Shown here one piece after another: positions 39,694-52,912 of a stretch of 64,000 nucleotides of DNA. The stretch comes from Liolophura sinensis (Eukaryota > Mollusca > Polyplacophora > Chitonida > Chitonidae). The stretch's first letter is position 1. Every line of letters starts with the position of its first letter. The DNA lies in NCBI RefSeq assembly GCF_032854445.1, contig NC_088305.1, positions 12,155,606-12,219,605 on the forward strand. The letters are read 5' to 3'. A program made the position numbers and the translations under genes. Under the pieces are notes generated by a model. The model was given only the letters and a program-made list of their open reading frames with translations. It was not told the DNA's origin and ran no database searches.

Positions 39694-42498
39694 CTGCTTA
39701 TTTTTCCGTTCTTATACTTAATTAAGATTTTATGAATGATCATGTTGAGTTTATTTTTCGCTTCGGATGGATCTGTTTATTCTCCATTATTTTGTTTGCT
39801 GAAGTATAGATATAAGCTCGGCATACACGAGAGCTCACAGAAGTTCAGACTTCACAGTTCCGTTCTGACTGGCTGGTTTAAGAAACAGGCAAGTCCAGGC
39901 TATGCCTTATCAAAGCTGAATTTTAGGTATGGACCCGATGACTATACAGCTTTAAGACTGACCAATATGCGAGTAACGACTGGAGTAGATCTGGAGTTAT
40001 TTGGCCTACACGAGTGCTTTGTAGGACCCGACGCAACAGTTGTTTTGAGTTCGGTCAATGCCGAGCTTTAATCTTCATTCTACTAAGTGGGGGTTCCAAA
40101 CATCCCCCAGACAGAGTTTTCACATGCCACAGCATTATCAGTGATCCAACTGAGTTCAGGTTCTATAGGGATTTGTTTGTTTTTACAAGCTTTATCTAAC
40201 GCGTGTGTTACATGTCATCTTAGAATCCAGAAAGATAAGCACAAGAAGCAGCCAGTTTTCTACTTCGGGTTTGATCTAACTGAACTCATGTTGTTTTTGT
40301 TGCATATAACATGCGTTTTTGTAATAGCGTCATCTAATCGTGTATCATCAGAAACATAAATAAAATGTTAACAATAACATTGTAGGGTGATATTTCAGCG
40401 AGGATTCTGTTATTTTTTGTTCAGAGCGAGTGTAGTCTCGCAGAACTGTATGTCTCGTGTTACCTGACGACCACCGAACAGTCTGGTAGCAGAACCATTA
40501 CAGGCGTAATTCATGTAATGATAAAGTGATAATAAACTTCCACAGCATGACCTCATTTTCTTTTCTTTTTTCTTTTATTTTTTTGCATTTTTTATATATT
40601 CGCTGTAAAAATCAGAGAAACCACGAACAATTTCAATAGGAAATTTTTAAATACAACACGAACATTCGGTTGCTGAAAACGATTATGTGGTAGAATTCAT
40701 ATTGTCTTAATTGTTTCAGCACGTCAGTTTGTTTACATGCTTTGGAGAGCAATCATGCCACGGGGAACCAATGGTATCAATGCTGTGTGTTGTTGTATAC
40801 TGATCTTTTTCGTTACCAGGCTGTCAAGTAACGCGAGATAGTAAGAAGTCTGGCGAGACTGGCATGACCGGGGTACACGGTGTTATTCAGCCAGCAATGA
40901 CGTCAGTCAGGAATCTTTTACACTTTCTTTTGCCTTTACACGTGTACTTCCCCTACCTGTAGAGTGAACGTACTGGGCTAAATAGAGGTATGCCATGTAG
41001 ATCATGCGGCTTGTATCATTTATTTTCAACGAGCACTCCATACTGTACGGTAGCTCTAATTATAACGGGTTCACAACTGGCCCGAACTCCACCCTCTGAC
41101 AGAAAGGATCCTTTCATAGAAGTCGAGATTCAGAAATTGTGGAGGTATATGTACACATTTCTTCTGTAGTGTACAATGTCAAGGTTTGGTGAATTAAATG
41201 CAACACGTCTGCATGTACAGTGATTCGAATACTCTTTTCCCGTATGTCCTAGATGTTTTAGTTATACGCTGTTGGTCTATAGAATTAGATACCGGTACCC
41301 GTCTGTGACATTGAACAATTGCGCGTGTATTACTGCCCGGGTTGGTGCCCTACATGTTTTAGTTGTAACAAGCCTTGCGTTTTTCTCGTCAGTTTGCACC
41401 ACTAAAATGTGATGACCTTGTTACGGTGCACTGGAAAACGCATACTGTCATCAAACCAGATGTTAACAAAAGGCAGGAACGAACTAGCAACCAAGCACGC
41501 TGTTTCTGACGAAATCTGATCATGTAATGAGTAGTTACAAAGGAGCAAAACTTATCTGCCATGAGCTGACCAGTGAATATTCATCTGTCGTCAAACAGAG
41601 TTTGTGACTGCAGCAGAGGACTTCTAGGTTTGGTGCCATTGGCTATGTTTCACAAAATTGTCTTGAACTTACATAAGAGGGACATTAGTGCAGATTACAA
41701 TGTAGCTTTTTGCTTGTTAGTTTTTTTCATAAACCGCAGTTGGTCTAACATTTGCTTATACCGTTTTCACTGAAGATTTTTGGTAGATCTCAAACTTATG
41801 AGATGGACATACACATTCCTAAGAAAAACATCATCTCACAAATTTGGACGATTGGTAGTAAAGCAGTAATTCTCTTGTATTACTGAATGTTATTCTTTAG
41901 TAATATCATCTTATAGGTTGGGATTGCTGTGTATAGTGTTAGGCCACTTGAATTGCTGCATGTATTCATTCTTATACACTATCTTACATATATCTTATTT
42001 GGATTGTTTGTAAAGTAGTAATCTTCATGAATTACTGTACGTATTCTCTTCACAAACACAATTTTACAGATTCTGGAATAATCCTTTTAATTTAGGTTTT
42101 CCCTTTAAAACACCATGGTGGGATTTCTTGTCTGAAAATTAATCCTCATGAATTAACTGCACGCGTTTCTTTATAGATTTTTGGATTGTTTGTATACTAT
42201 ATATCACTTCTATTTGCAGGTACCAGATAAAACAAGGCTCGAAACATAAAGAATGTAAGTTTTAGAAGAAACAACATTAACAATTAAGGAAATTGGATGG
42301 GATATCTATCCATAGAGCAGATTTTCTTTTCTTTCCCCTTATGTTCCCTGCGTTTATTATCATGAAAAGTAACATCAACTCAGACGAACAAACAGAGAAT
42401 GTGATTTGTGCAGCGAATATATAGGACAAAGGATTAACAGATCAAGTTTATGGCAACCGTTGTGAGTTAAGAAAACCAAATGTTTTTCTAATTTCCAG

Positions 42499-42664
42499 CT
42501 GTGGCTCTCAAATTTCTTTTCAAAGATGGCATCCAGGAGATCATCAAAAGTACGAACGGTTGTGCTGGTCTTCCTCGTTGCACTATTCGTCTTACTCATG
42601 GTGATTCTTGGTTTGGCATTGTTTATTGTATCTAGGAGAGATACACTTTGTCAATCGACAGTGG
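42499..42664 (+). CDS. FAM151A-like exon 1: start codon and membrane anchor
   Basis: ATG at 42526 begins MASRRSSKVR, followed by an uninterrupted hydrophobic stretch (TVVLVFLVALFVLLMVILGL) and then RRDTLCQST. Donor GTGG/GTGAGT, phase 1. A CTAATTTCCAG acceptor ends at 42498, so 42499-42525 may be the 3' part of a 5' UTR exon with further non-coding exon(s) upstream (inference). Confidence 0.82.
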
Positions 42665-45600
42665 GTGAGTAAATGATGCAAGAGCTGACCCACGTTATAC
42701 ACCTGACTTATCCAAGCCGTGACTCTTAGGGATGCATGCAGGAAACTGGAGTGCCAGGGGAAAACCATTGACCTTTGGCAAGCAATTAATACTATTTCAC
42801 ATGGGTGAAATACAGATTTGCACACCATTATGGTGATCATTAGACTTCCTAAATGGTTACACACCCTTCACAAACTGATATTTCCAATTCCGAACCCTGG
42901 TTTCAAACCGCACTCCATGTGTAAGTGAAGAACAAACACCTTAACTACTAGCACTCTTTTTATCTATCACTAAGATAAGTCTACTGTCTGATGATATGTA
43001 CGACAGTTTTCTGTGCAACTATTTGTCTATATAAAGAATTCGGAATACTGTGGGGATTTCCGGTCGCTTGCTTAATACCCTCGGACGGGATGGTCAAAAA
43101 TATTATCTTTTGCGGTAGTTTGACACTACGGTGTCAGATTGATTCAATTATTCACTTTTTTGGGCCACTATCGTCATTTTCAGAATTCAAAATAGTTTAA
43201 ATATTAATTAAATTATTGGAAGAATTAATCTGTAACGCACATTTTCAATGACTCGTTACAGAATAATTCTCCCAATACTTTCATAAACGATTGTTTGCTT
43301 ATTTGAGGCTTTACGTTGGTCAAACCGAAGACAACCTAGAGCGTTACGTAATAAAAATGATTAGGGAAGGAGGAAGTCAGCTCCGTGGCCCAGGGGCATA
43401 GCACGCAATGACCTAGGAGCCTCCCACGAATGTGGTCGTTGTGAGTTTTTGTCCAGCCGTGGGTTCTTGTCCTTCCTCTGCGGTCGTACGTGCTAAGGTC
43501 TGGCGGCAACCTGCGTATGATCGTGGGCTCCTCCGGGCTCTGCCTGGTTTCCTCCCACCATAATGCTGGCCGCCGTCGTGTAAGTGAAATATTCTTGAGT
43601 ACAGCGTAAAACACCATTCAAATAAATAGATAAATAAATAAGAATGATTTGAAATTTGAAAAACAAAGAGTGCGTTCAGAACGTATAACGGACTGCAGGA
43701 TAGGAAGTCTTTCTGTCCAGGCTGTTTCCCCTTACCTCACGTCGAGATTTTGCTCGTCTGCCTGTGTGGGTGTGCGTCGCTATGGAACAAATCACCCATC
43801 ACTCAATGCAATTAGGCCGTAAATATTTAATATAGTGCAATCAGTTCAATTGAATTGCAGTAGTTCTGACTCTATATAGCAAATTGTTGGGGGTGAATGT
43901 TTTATTTTTTTGTCTCTCTCCGCTAGGTGGATTGAATCTATGTCGAGTTTTCCATTATGCTCCGGAGGGCGTTACGGGTTTGTAAGCGATTTGAGAGCAA
44001 ATTGATATATTGCACCGGCCTTAGATTACATTACCGATATCTATGCCAACATCATTCGGCTACATTTAGCGATGCTCCTGAAATCCAGTGTGGTTATCGT
44101 TTTTTTCAGTAAATCACGGGCTACTGAAAAATTGTTTGCAATGTAGCGTTAAATGCTCAGATAAACGTTGGGATGAACATTACAGTTGCCATCATCAGTC
44201 ATCAAGCCATCAAGAGCCTGATGACAACACCATTGTCATTTGTCAATTGCCCGTTGTTCGGCAATATTTGCGATATTGCCATTAAACGGGCAAGTACTTG
44301 TATTTTGTTTGTGTAGAAATGAATAGCTATCAGATCCAGCCTTATCTGGACACTCATACCCAACAACGCTTATTTGATGAATAGAAAAGGAAGTTAATTG
44401 TCAACATTGCTCATTCAATGACGTTGACCGCTTCGGTGGCTTAATGGTTAGATCGTCCGCCTCGAAGTCAGGAGACCCCTGGGATCAAACGGAAGTCGGG
44501 TCATACAAAAGACTTTAAAAATGGTACTTGCTGCTACCTGGCTTGGCGCTCAGCACTGAGATGTTGGAGCAAGGAAATACTTCTATTTATTTATTTATTT
44601 GATTGGTGTTTTACGTCGTACTCAAGAATATTTCACTTATACGACGGCGGCCAGCATTATGGTGGGTGGAAACCGGGCACAGCCCGGGGGAAACCGCATG
44701 ATACTTCAGTGACGGCAGCACTTTGGTGGCATGGACTCGCTTTGACACAAGAAGACATGATATATGCACACACACCTAGTGGTAACTCGTGGTCATATGA
44801 CTGAAAAATTACGACATTAAACCCCAAGCATTCATTCAGTGACATAATAATAATCCGTGTGCATCAGTCTTCAATAAAAAAAAAAACTACCGGTATTTCA
44901 AATAGTTCTCAGAAACACTATGCATACTAGATGACCTACTTTTAATGAACGACCATTATCAGTTGCCCTGTTATAGGTTGCATTGAGTCACTTATTGCCC
45001 TGAACACTAATATCTTAATTTTAACATAATATAATGTTTTCTGAGTTATTCAAGACTAGATTACGTTACTGAAAATGGTACTATGCTATAGACAACACAA
45101 TATGCCGTTATACACAAACAAAATGTGTTCATGTTTGAATAACGAAACACATCTATTATATATAATGCTATTTGGTAATAATCTATTCTGCCTTTATCCA
45201 GAAAACTTAGTTTTTTAGAGTGTATATGCTTGTAACAGCTGTATTTAGGTCCCTTTGTATTTGTTCAGATTTCTGAACGTTAAGCAGTCAGGTTAATTAC
45301 TTTTATTGCTACTGTTTATTTTGGACGGCTAAGAGAGCTTGGGGTTTAACGTCGTACTTATCAATTTTTCAGTCATATGACGACGAAGGAATCCCTACAG
45401 TGCATGTAATGTGCCTCCTTGTTGCAGGACGGATTTCCACCGCTCTTTTTATCTAGTGCTGCTTCACTGAGACGGCTTGGCGAAGGCAAGTAAGCTGCAC
45501 CGCCCGAGCCATTATACTGATACGGGTCAACCAGTAGTTGCACTATCCCCTTCATGCTGAATGGACGATCAAGAACCAGATGACCTAATACCAGTATGGC

Positions 45601-48600
45601 GTACAGAATGCAATACAACCTTGGCTGAAACATAACCTATATAGTAGGAGAGTTTCTAGTTCCAACTCTTTTGTCTTTGAAGGTAAACAACTCCTAACGT
45701 ATCACGTGACCTGTCAGAAGTGTTAGGCAACTATTTCTGATCATATCTACAGCATATAAAGTATGAAAAAGTTTGAAAATAAAGTTTTTTAGGGAGACGA
45801 ACAATGGAGAAAATTGAGGAGCTGAACGTGTGAGATTATGTAGGACATGAAGGAAAGAGGTGTCGTTTAGACCTTTGGAATATAAAGGTTGAAACAGGTG
45901 GTAAGAAAATTAATGCCAACAAAATTAACTGTAAATTTGGACAGTCAAAACAGTAGGCCCTTTTTGTTTAAAGCAACAAAACAATTTGAACTGAAAACTC
46001 GCCTATCAGGCTTATATACATGACTCTCCCAATATATAAAAAGAAATAAATAAAATCTGAGTAACAGAGCTGCTTGCAATTACTTATTTATTTATTTATT
46101 GATTTGACTGGTGTTTAACGCTGTGTTCCAAAGCTCCAAAGAGGCCAGGATGATATAATATGATTCAACTATGTGCAAATACAGTGACTATGCTTCATAG
46201 TGGCCCGTAGACATATTTTAGGCGACATACCGACTGGTTTTACCAGGCCAAGTCTATTTCGTATATAGAACAACCTGGTAAAGGCTGGTGAGCAAGACTA
46301 CATCACAAGTATAGGCAACAAAACCGCCATGGCGGAGGCGTTTCAGCTCGAAATATTTGTGGACACCTAAAGACGACACAAGATTCATCTTGGAATGCGA
46401 TATATTTAATTATATAGCCTAACAGGAGCGATGGAAGACAGAACTGGTGGGTACAAATAGCCCTACTTGGGTATCATGTAAATCTGCTGCACATTCCATA
46501 TATAGGACTACATTAAACGTCCGTTTTGCAGTGTAGTCTCGCTGTTACCAGATCTGCGGAACACTTTCTGACGGTTTGTCAGCCATTGCTGTTTTACCCC
46601 CAGACCTGTGTTCCGTAGATACATTATAGTGAGTGAGTGCGTGGGGTTTAACGTTAGATATATTAGAGCAAAACTCTTGTACATAAGCGTGCATATATGC
46701 ATGTACATACATACGAGTTATAATATATATGATTACAGCATATTTATATATTTATTTATTTATTTATTTCACGCTCCGCGAGCTGAGCGAACGGGGCCGG
46801 TATATAGGTGAAGGAATCCGAGGGTATAGTGTTTGGGGGTAAACCACAGGCCATTGACGAACATTCCCAGGTGTACTGTTGGGAATGTGGACGGTAGATT
46901 ATGAATAAATCTATGTGCTGGGGGTTTGTACGAGTACAGATTGTCATAATGTTAAGGAATTATATAATAAACAAAATAAAATAATAATAAAAAAAATCAG
47001 TGGTTAAGCACAAATTAAACATGTTTCTGCATGGAATATACAAGTAACTAATACAAAATAGTAAATAAATACATACTTCTTTGAATCAGTTTCAGGACCT
47101 TTGAACTCTGTGACAGCGTTCCTTAAAAGCCTGAATGTGACTGACGGTTTGGAGATCGCATGGTACCATGACACTGGATCACGTGATCAACTTGAAGAAT
47201 CTTTGAAAGGTAAACTCCGTTTGTGACTTCCACCAGGTTCGTTCTATTATGTTCAGAATAAAATCTTACCACATGTACATGATACTGGTAACATATTGCA
47301 GATGCATCGGAAAAGAAAAAAATGGTGTGGGAAGGAGATCAAAGAATGGTTTTATGTTATTTATTTATGGAATAAAAGTTGTTTCCTCAACTGAATGAAC
47401 TATTCACATGTACATACAATGGGCATGCATAAATAGATATTAACAGCATAATTTATTTTATTGTAATTGTTTTATTATTCAGACACTCCAAAAAACAAAA
47501 GCTTTCTTCAAATGGCATATAGGGAGACTGTACTTAAATGCAAAACTCAGGTTGATTAGAAAGACAGGCTAACCAAAGTCATGTTTTTCTTTTACCGTTA
47601 TGACGTTTTTCCTTTGATTGACCGCTGAACGACTTCTCAGTATAGATGTTATGATTTGAAACATAATCTTACTACTTCGAAGGTAGAGTTATCAAATAAA
47701 TCGTGTACAATGTACTGGTTGTGTTCGCCCTCTAATGTTTGCGTCTCAAAATAAACGTGGGCCTTACTGATGATCTAAATCAGCCCATATACAATTCCAC
47801 TTTCTCACCTCTCAACGTGGGATTAGAGGTCAATATTAACGTCGGAAATTTCATCTGTAATCAAACGTGTAATGTAGATATGTGACATTTAGTCCGGTGT
47901 ATGTAGCATACGGGAACATGTGATGTATAGCAGGTAGATGTGGATAATCACCAGTTGCGGTTGTGTGAACGGACCAACGGTGGCCTAGTTAAAGAGAAAT
48001 GTGAATCCCCGTGCCATGGAAAAAGCATTAAAACGGGTATCTATAACCTTTAATAGAAAAGACAACACCAGACTAAATATATATTTGCATCTATAAAATA
48101 TTCCACAAGTGTAAAAAGCATTATTTTTTGTCCGTCTTTGTGATGTTGTATAACCGATCGCAGCTCAAAGTAATTAAACTTACACATTCTGAGAAACTCG
48201 AAGGCACTTCCATGTCATCAAGTTTTATCAATTAGACGCCTTTCTGACCATAGGTGCGTGGGGTACGAGTGACGTGGAATCGTGTTTTATACACGAACAG
48301 GTTATATCATTTTGTTGTCTGTTCTTGTAATTAATTATGCAAACAATTATATACCGATACCGTGCATGTAAAACGATTCCTTAGAACGATGTTAAACCCC
48401 AAATCAGTGAATCGATCAATTAATCAATAAATCAATCAGTCGCGAGAAGAGTGTCATTCATATAAGATTGGGACCAACAACAACTGGGACCAAGTACATG
48501 TCGCCAAACGTAAAACAGGTCCCAGGGTCGTCGGTGTTTGTTTTGTCTAAAGTATTCTTTTCAACACAACCGATCTGACCCTGACATGACCAGTGTATTA

Positions 48601-51600
48601 AGCACTTCTGTGCAGCTTTATATGCTTTTAACGATCATCAGTACTTTGAATGAATAAATCTGATTTGGGCACTTTATTCTACCTATCAAACTGAGCACTC
48701 TTTTAAATCAGGTGAAAAATTCTTGCGTATCGCGTCAAACACTGGTTGGGGCCTCCGTGGCCTAGGGGGTTAACACCTTTACGCGGCAAAATGACCCAAG
48801 AAACCAACAATGCAAGCGTTGTGAGTTCAAGTCCAGCTCAAGGCGGCATCCTCTCCAGCAGAATGTGAGAAAGTTTGCGGATGGTCATCGTTTTCCCCCG
48901 GCCTCTGCCCGGTTTCCTTCCACCATAATTCTGGCCACGTATTCTTGAGTGCGGTGTAAAACCCCAGTGAAATAAATAAATAAATAAATAAATAAACAAA
49001 TAAATAAATCAGTAAATCAAACAATAGTTAAATAATGAAACAATGAATAAACCACCCTTTGGATATTTTGAAATAAGATGTTTTACCAAAAAATACAGAC
49101 TGTCATGTGGTGATGTGAACCAGGTAATATTAAAAGTATATATTCTATTACAAAATTCTGTAAGCTGTTTTATTTTTACTTAGGAAACATGTATCATATG
49201 TTTATCACCATTGTATCAATCCGCCACGAATCGGGCAGTGATGTGGTGTACGCCGGAAGTAGTGGTGCGGGCCTATTTCGTCTGTCGGATTGGCTGGACA
49301 CAGTACTTTCATATTCCTGGAAAGGCGCATTGATAGAGCTCCAAACGGATGATCAGGTAGAACAAGTGTTAACGTTACTACAGTCGAGGAAAAATCAGGC
49401 CAAACAATCAATCTGGTTCAAGCTGAAGGTTTCATCGACTGATGGGGAATCCAACACACCAGTCGATTTCGAAAAGTAAGTGTAAACGCAAACTACGAAG
49501 TCCGATTATATTATGCGTAATTTAACATGACTGTATTTCCATCTTTCTTGAATGAAACACAATTGATTGTACTTTTTGTAAGTTTTTTGTTATCTAAGTT
49601 AAATGTGCGTTTGCATGAATCTTTACGTGAAACATATCCGAAGTGTAGTCCGAAATAAACATTGACTTCATCGACACGTCTTGAACAGTATTCACCTGAA
49701 CGTTATATTTCTGTATGACCTATGTCTTCATGAAAATTTAAATCGCATTATCCTACATTTCATTGATCAGGTTCAGATATTACTGGAACAAACTGACGTT
49801 TAACTTTTTTCCAGCTGTCGAATTTTTTCCTCGTTTGAGAGATTTGTAAGACAATGTAAATGAAAATATCTTTATTAGTTTTGCAGAGAAGGTTGCTGTC
49901 CTATATCCTGACGCTCAGGTATCTGTGGAATGGGTGTCAGACAGTTGTTGTGAGGAAGGATACAACAAAACGGTCGTACGACAAATGTGGACACGCCTTC
50001 AGCGTCTCAGTCAGCCAATCAATATTGTCGCCTCTGCAAAGGTTGTCGACAATTCCTGGTCGAACTTAAAATGGCTGCTGGACAGGTCCACTAACACCAC
50101 GATGACAGTAACCACGGGAGCAAATTCGGAGGCCTGTCCCAGTTTTGACCTGCTCAATGTTAGAAATGATTTTATTAAGACTAGAATATTTTTTGATATT
50201 GGTCAGGGTGGATGTCTAAGTGAGTTTAAGAAGCTTGCTCATACCGCGGGCAGTGCTCTTCATCACTTTGACGTCGACTTAGATGCCTCCAGAATCACGT
50301 GGGGACACGGAGTGAACAGTCAAGAGAAGCTGAAGAAAGCCCTACGTAGTACGTTAAAAATTTGTCAGAATAATAGGTTTTGCCTGAATAATATTATGTA
50401 TATGTTGTCCGTCCGTCCGTCCGTCGATATGTTTTATTGATTGGTCAATTGAATATTGTTGAACGCCATACTCAAGATTCCTTCTCTTTTACTGTCAGTA
50501 TTGTATGGGTGGGGGAATCTAGAGTACCGGGGAAAACCCAATGCGGCAGGTTACTTCACAACTGTCACAGTTGGTAGAGCGTCCGCTTCGGGACCGGTAG
50601 ATCCAGGATCAATCCTCGATCGAGTCAAGACTTTAAAACAGGAAGTTGTAACTTCCTCGCTTGGCGTTCAGCACGAAGGGGATAGTGCAACGACTGGTTG
50701 ACCCGTATCAGTGTAATGGCTCGGGTCGTGAAGCAGCACTAGATAAAAGAGCGGTGGAAATCCGCCCTGCAACAAGGAGGCACATTACACGTACATGCAC
50801 CCTAAGGATTCCTTTGTCGTCATATGACTGAAAACTTGTTCGTCGTACGACCTTAAACTCCCAAGCACTCACATAACAACTGTCTGTTCGTTTCTCTGTT
50901 TGCGGCCTAATGTCGTTCTTTGGAATATTTCACTCATTAACATGCAGTCATATCTTTGAGTGAAATTGTGTTATCACGGCTAGGGCGATGGACTTTAAGC
51001 AAACAGTAGCATCTGTAGCACCATGCAATCCGCGTAAGGTGTCTGTTGTACAGGTGATAGTTCTTTGTTTTCTTAATCGATGAGCAGATCAACTATATCC
51101 CCTGTATGCTTTACATTTGTACATTCTCAGAGGGCGTGATGTTTTTGGAGGCTGACATTCTGCTCCGAGGTCAGGGGACAGACACACAGACGGACATTCC
51201 AGTCATGGCTCATGACCCTCCCGCCACTGATAGTGACATCACCTTAAGTGAATGGTTGGACATAGTCGCCCAGACCGACAGGGGGATGAAACTCGACTTC
51301 AAGAGTATCGAGTCTGTAATCCCATCGCTACGCATCCTGAACAGTAAACGGGAACTTCTTCATCAACCCGTCTGGCTCAACTCGGACGTTCTCCTGGGAC
51401 CAAACACCAACAAAGTTCCTGTGAATGCCACAGCGTTTCTTCAAGCGGTCAACGAATACTTCCCCGAAGCCACGTTATCACTGGGCTGGACAACAGGCTG
51501 GACAAACACGGCAGCTGATGTCGGGTACAGCGAGGAGATGGTTCGTGCCATGAATGACTTGTGCCAGACTTTGTCTCAACCAGTCACCTTCCCAGTCCGA

Positions 51601-51789
51601 GCGGCGGCCGCCAAGAGGTCGTGGTGCCAGCTCCAGTGGTTGGTGGAGCAGTCCCACCGATACAGCATCACGGTATGGTCAGGATCGCAGGATGTGATGC
51701 AGCAGGATGAAATGAACTATGTACGTCGTCACTCCCAAAAGTCCAAAGTTTACTTTGACGTTCCTGGTCACCTCATGCCTGATGTGTAA
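42526..51789 (+). CDS. FAM151A: FAM151A-like (menorin family) membrane protein, 5 exons
   Basis: Five exons with matched phases (1,1,2,1) give 558 codons; vertebrate FAM151A is of similar size with an N-terminal membrane anchor. Residues 11-35 are a single hydrophobic helix after a basic start (RRSSKVR), suggesting a type II membrane protein. Two tandem FAM151 domains follow, about 60-315 and 320-558, related to each other (SWSNLKWLLDRS and SWCQLQWLVEQS; RIFFDI and KVYFDV). The fold is related to glycerophosphodiester phosphodiesterases. Domain 2 keeps the family motifs WGHGVNS, GVMFLEADILL, PVMAHDPP, SDITLSEWLD and LDFKS. Domain 1 keeps WYHDTGSRDQL but has lost the LEAD and MAHPP equivalents. 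The family includes worm menorin (MNR-1), an epidermal membrane ligand in dendrite patterning; a biochemical role here is not shown. Confidence 0.9.
43374..43642 (+). mobile_element. SINE-A copy
   Basis: Body TGGTTTCCTCCCACCATAAT, tail GAGTACAGCGTAAAACACCA then AAATAGATAAATAAATAA. The head is partly lost. Confidence 0.9.
44427..44850 (+). mobile_element. SINE-C copy, full length, split by a SINE-A fragment
   Basis: tRNA-like head GCTTCGGTGGCTTAATGGTT with B-box-like GGGATCAAAC, body TTCAGTGACGGCAGCACTTT, tail ACATTAAACCCCAAGCATTC. Interrupted at 44583-44696. Confidence 0.85.
44583..44696 (-). mobile_element. SINE-A fragment nested in SINE-C
   Basis: TTTATTTGATTGGTGTTTTA to CAGCCCGGGGGAAACCGC, 5' truncated, inserted in the middle of the SINE-C body. 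Confidence 0.9.
45333..45575 (-). mobile_element. SINE-B, 5' truncated
   Basis: GCTTGGGGTTTAACGTCGTA, GCATGTAATGTGCCTCCTTG and ATACTGATACGGGTCAACCA match SINE-B. The tRNA-like head is absent. Confidence 0.85.
47090..47209 (+). CDS. FAM151A-like exon 2: start of domain 1
   Basis: It reads LNVTDGLEIAWYHDTGSRDQ, the opening strand and active-site-like His loop of a FAM151 domain. Donor AAAG/GTAAAC, phase 1. Two in-frame acceptors six bases apart (AG at 47088-47089 and 47094-47095) give proteins differing by two residues. Confidence 0.87.
48747..49018 (+). mobile_element. SINE-A copy
   Basis: Head TGGGGCCTCCGTGGCCTAGG, body GGTTTCCTTCCACCATAATT, then (AAAT)n. Intron between FAM151A-like exons 2 and 3. 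Confidence 0.92.
49184..49475 (+). CDS. FAM151A-like exon 3: domain 1, degenerate
   Basis: Acceptor TTTTTACTTAG, donor GAAAA/GTAAGT, phase 1 in and 2 out. RLSDWLDTVLSYSWKGALIE aligns with SEWLD..AQTDRGMKLDF of domain 2, and SIWFKLKV with QPVWLNSDVL. The acidic LEAD and the MAHPP motifs have no counterpart (MFITIVSI, VVYAGSSG). Confidence 0.85.
49879..50345 (+). CDS. FAM151A-like exon 4: end of domain 1, start of domain 2
   Basis: Acceptor TCTTTATTAG at 49878 is the only one that keeps the frame (NFAEKVAVLYPDAQVSVEWV); a TTTTGCAG eight bases on would shift it. It ends with domain 2's opening, ITWGHGVNSQEKLKKAL. Donor CCTAC/GTAGTA, phase 1. Confidence 0.88.
50563..50872 (+). mobile_element. 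SINE-B copy, full length
   Basis: Head TGTCACAGTTGGTAGAGCGT, B-box region GATCAATCCTCGATCGAGTC, body CGTATCAGTGTAATGGCTCG, tail ATGACTGAAAACTTGTTCGT ending CCCAAGCACTCAC. Intron 4 of the FAM151A-like gene. Confidence 0.9.
51131..51789 (+). CDS. FAM151A-like exon 5: domain 2 and stop
   Basis: Acceptor ACATTCTCAG at 51130 joins in frame to give AL-QGVMFLEADILLRGQ. PVMAHDPPATDSDITLSEWL, KLDFKS and ATLSLGWTTGW follow. TAA at 51787. An ATTAAA at about 51894 is a candidate poly(A) signal. Confidence 0.93.
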
Positions 51790-52849
51790 GAAGCAGGGTC
51801 ACCAACGACAAGGTTGTTGCAGTAGACCTATAATTGCATGGTGTTAATTTCTCTCATTTGGAAACCCGGACATTGGATGACTTGGGTAATGTGGTATTAA
51901 AACCAATTATTTTCTATTATTCTATTACACGATTAAGACATTTGTTTGTGGAAAAGAAAATATTTTATTAGCAAGCTGACCTCGACTATAATCATCCTAA
52001 ACAGTTTCACCGATGGGTGAGCCGATCACCATCTAACTCCGTCATCAGTCGCAGGCATGAAATAGACTGGAATACATAAAAGTTATTTCAAAATTCAAAA
52101 CATTTTATGACATCATATAATAGACCAATGGCGAGCTTCTAAAAATTTTAAGCGATTATAATGTATGCTTAAAACTTTACAGAACTATTATCTCTCTACA
52201 TGCTTATCACATTTTTAGAAGGCTTCGCTCAAAATGGCCGCCAAATTATGTAGCCTAGAAAAACAAACATCAAAACCCTAAAAGACAACATGCGCGAGAA
52301 TGTTGCAACCAAATTTCAAATAGGTGCAGTTTGCTAGTTTGCTAGAAAAACCACCAAAAATCACTGCTTGAAAGAATTTTTAACTGTCTGAGGGAAAACA
52401 ATCAGCTTCCAGCTTTTAGTTTCGAAAATCGATTAGGCACCAGTACCAATAATGGAAATGATCTGGTGATATTACGAAAGGTTGATATGATTACACGACA
52501 CTTGGGCTCTGTCTTTGGATCTGCGTGGAGATTAAAAGACATATACCCTCAAAAAACGTTGTTTTAGTTTCTTGAAGTCTACTATGCAGATCAAAGACAT
52601 TATTTTAATTTGTTCTGTACGGGATACTCATTCAGGTTTTTCCTCCTCCGGACCTTAATCTGTACATTGCATTTCCCCGTACCGTGGCATTATGTGTCTA
52701 TACTTGTTTACTAATAAATTATCACGCTGTCGTTGCTGTCCTCGTTTTAATCTCTGCACTGCAAGTCTTTTTGTGTTGTATGGATCACACAAAGGTGCCA
52801 TTCCTTGAATCTTTCAGGTACAATGCCATTTCAAATCACAAATTGTCTT

Positions 52850-52912
52850 CCGGATTTCACCATTTACGAGTGACCATTTGCCAAATGTCACCCTGACATC
52901 GTTGCTCTAGTT
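52850..52912 (+). repeat. Short interspersed repeat 'D' copy
   Basis: TTTCACCATTTACGAGTGAC and CATTTGCCAAATGTCACCCT match the D element; directly followed by a SINE-A. Confidence 0.5.

Larger units (their letters stand above)
34075..42498. other. Intergenic region between receptor and FAM151A-like genes
   Basis: No gene could be supported. It holds SINE-A pieces, a MITE, a foldback-arm fragment (about 37430-37535), a diverged SINE-B-like stretch (about 37700-37955) and a TA run. The two genes are divergently arranged, so promoters of both should lie here. Open frames at 34538-35090 and 39736-40359 match nothing recognised. Confidence 0.6.
42665..47089. other. Intron 1 of the FAM151A-like gene
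   Basis: About 4.4 kb. It contains a SINE-A copy, a SINE-C copy with a nested SINE-A, a truncated SINE-B and a SINE-A scrap (46081-46130). No additional exon is supported. Confidence 0.7.

Noticed and set aside
39736-40359. Consecutive open frames of 111, 61 and 90 codons on plus
   Set aside because: No recognisable family, no clear acceptor or donor linking them, and next to a microsatellite; they could not be told from chance.
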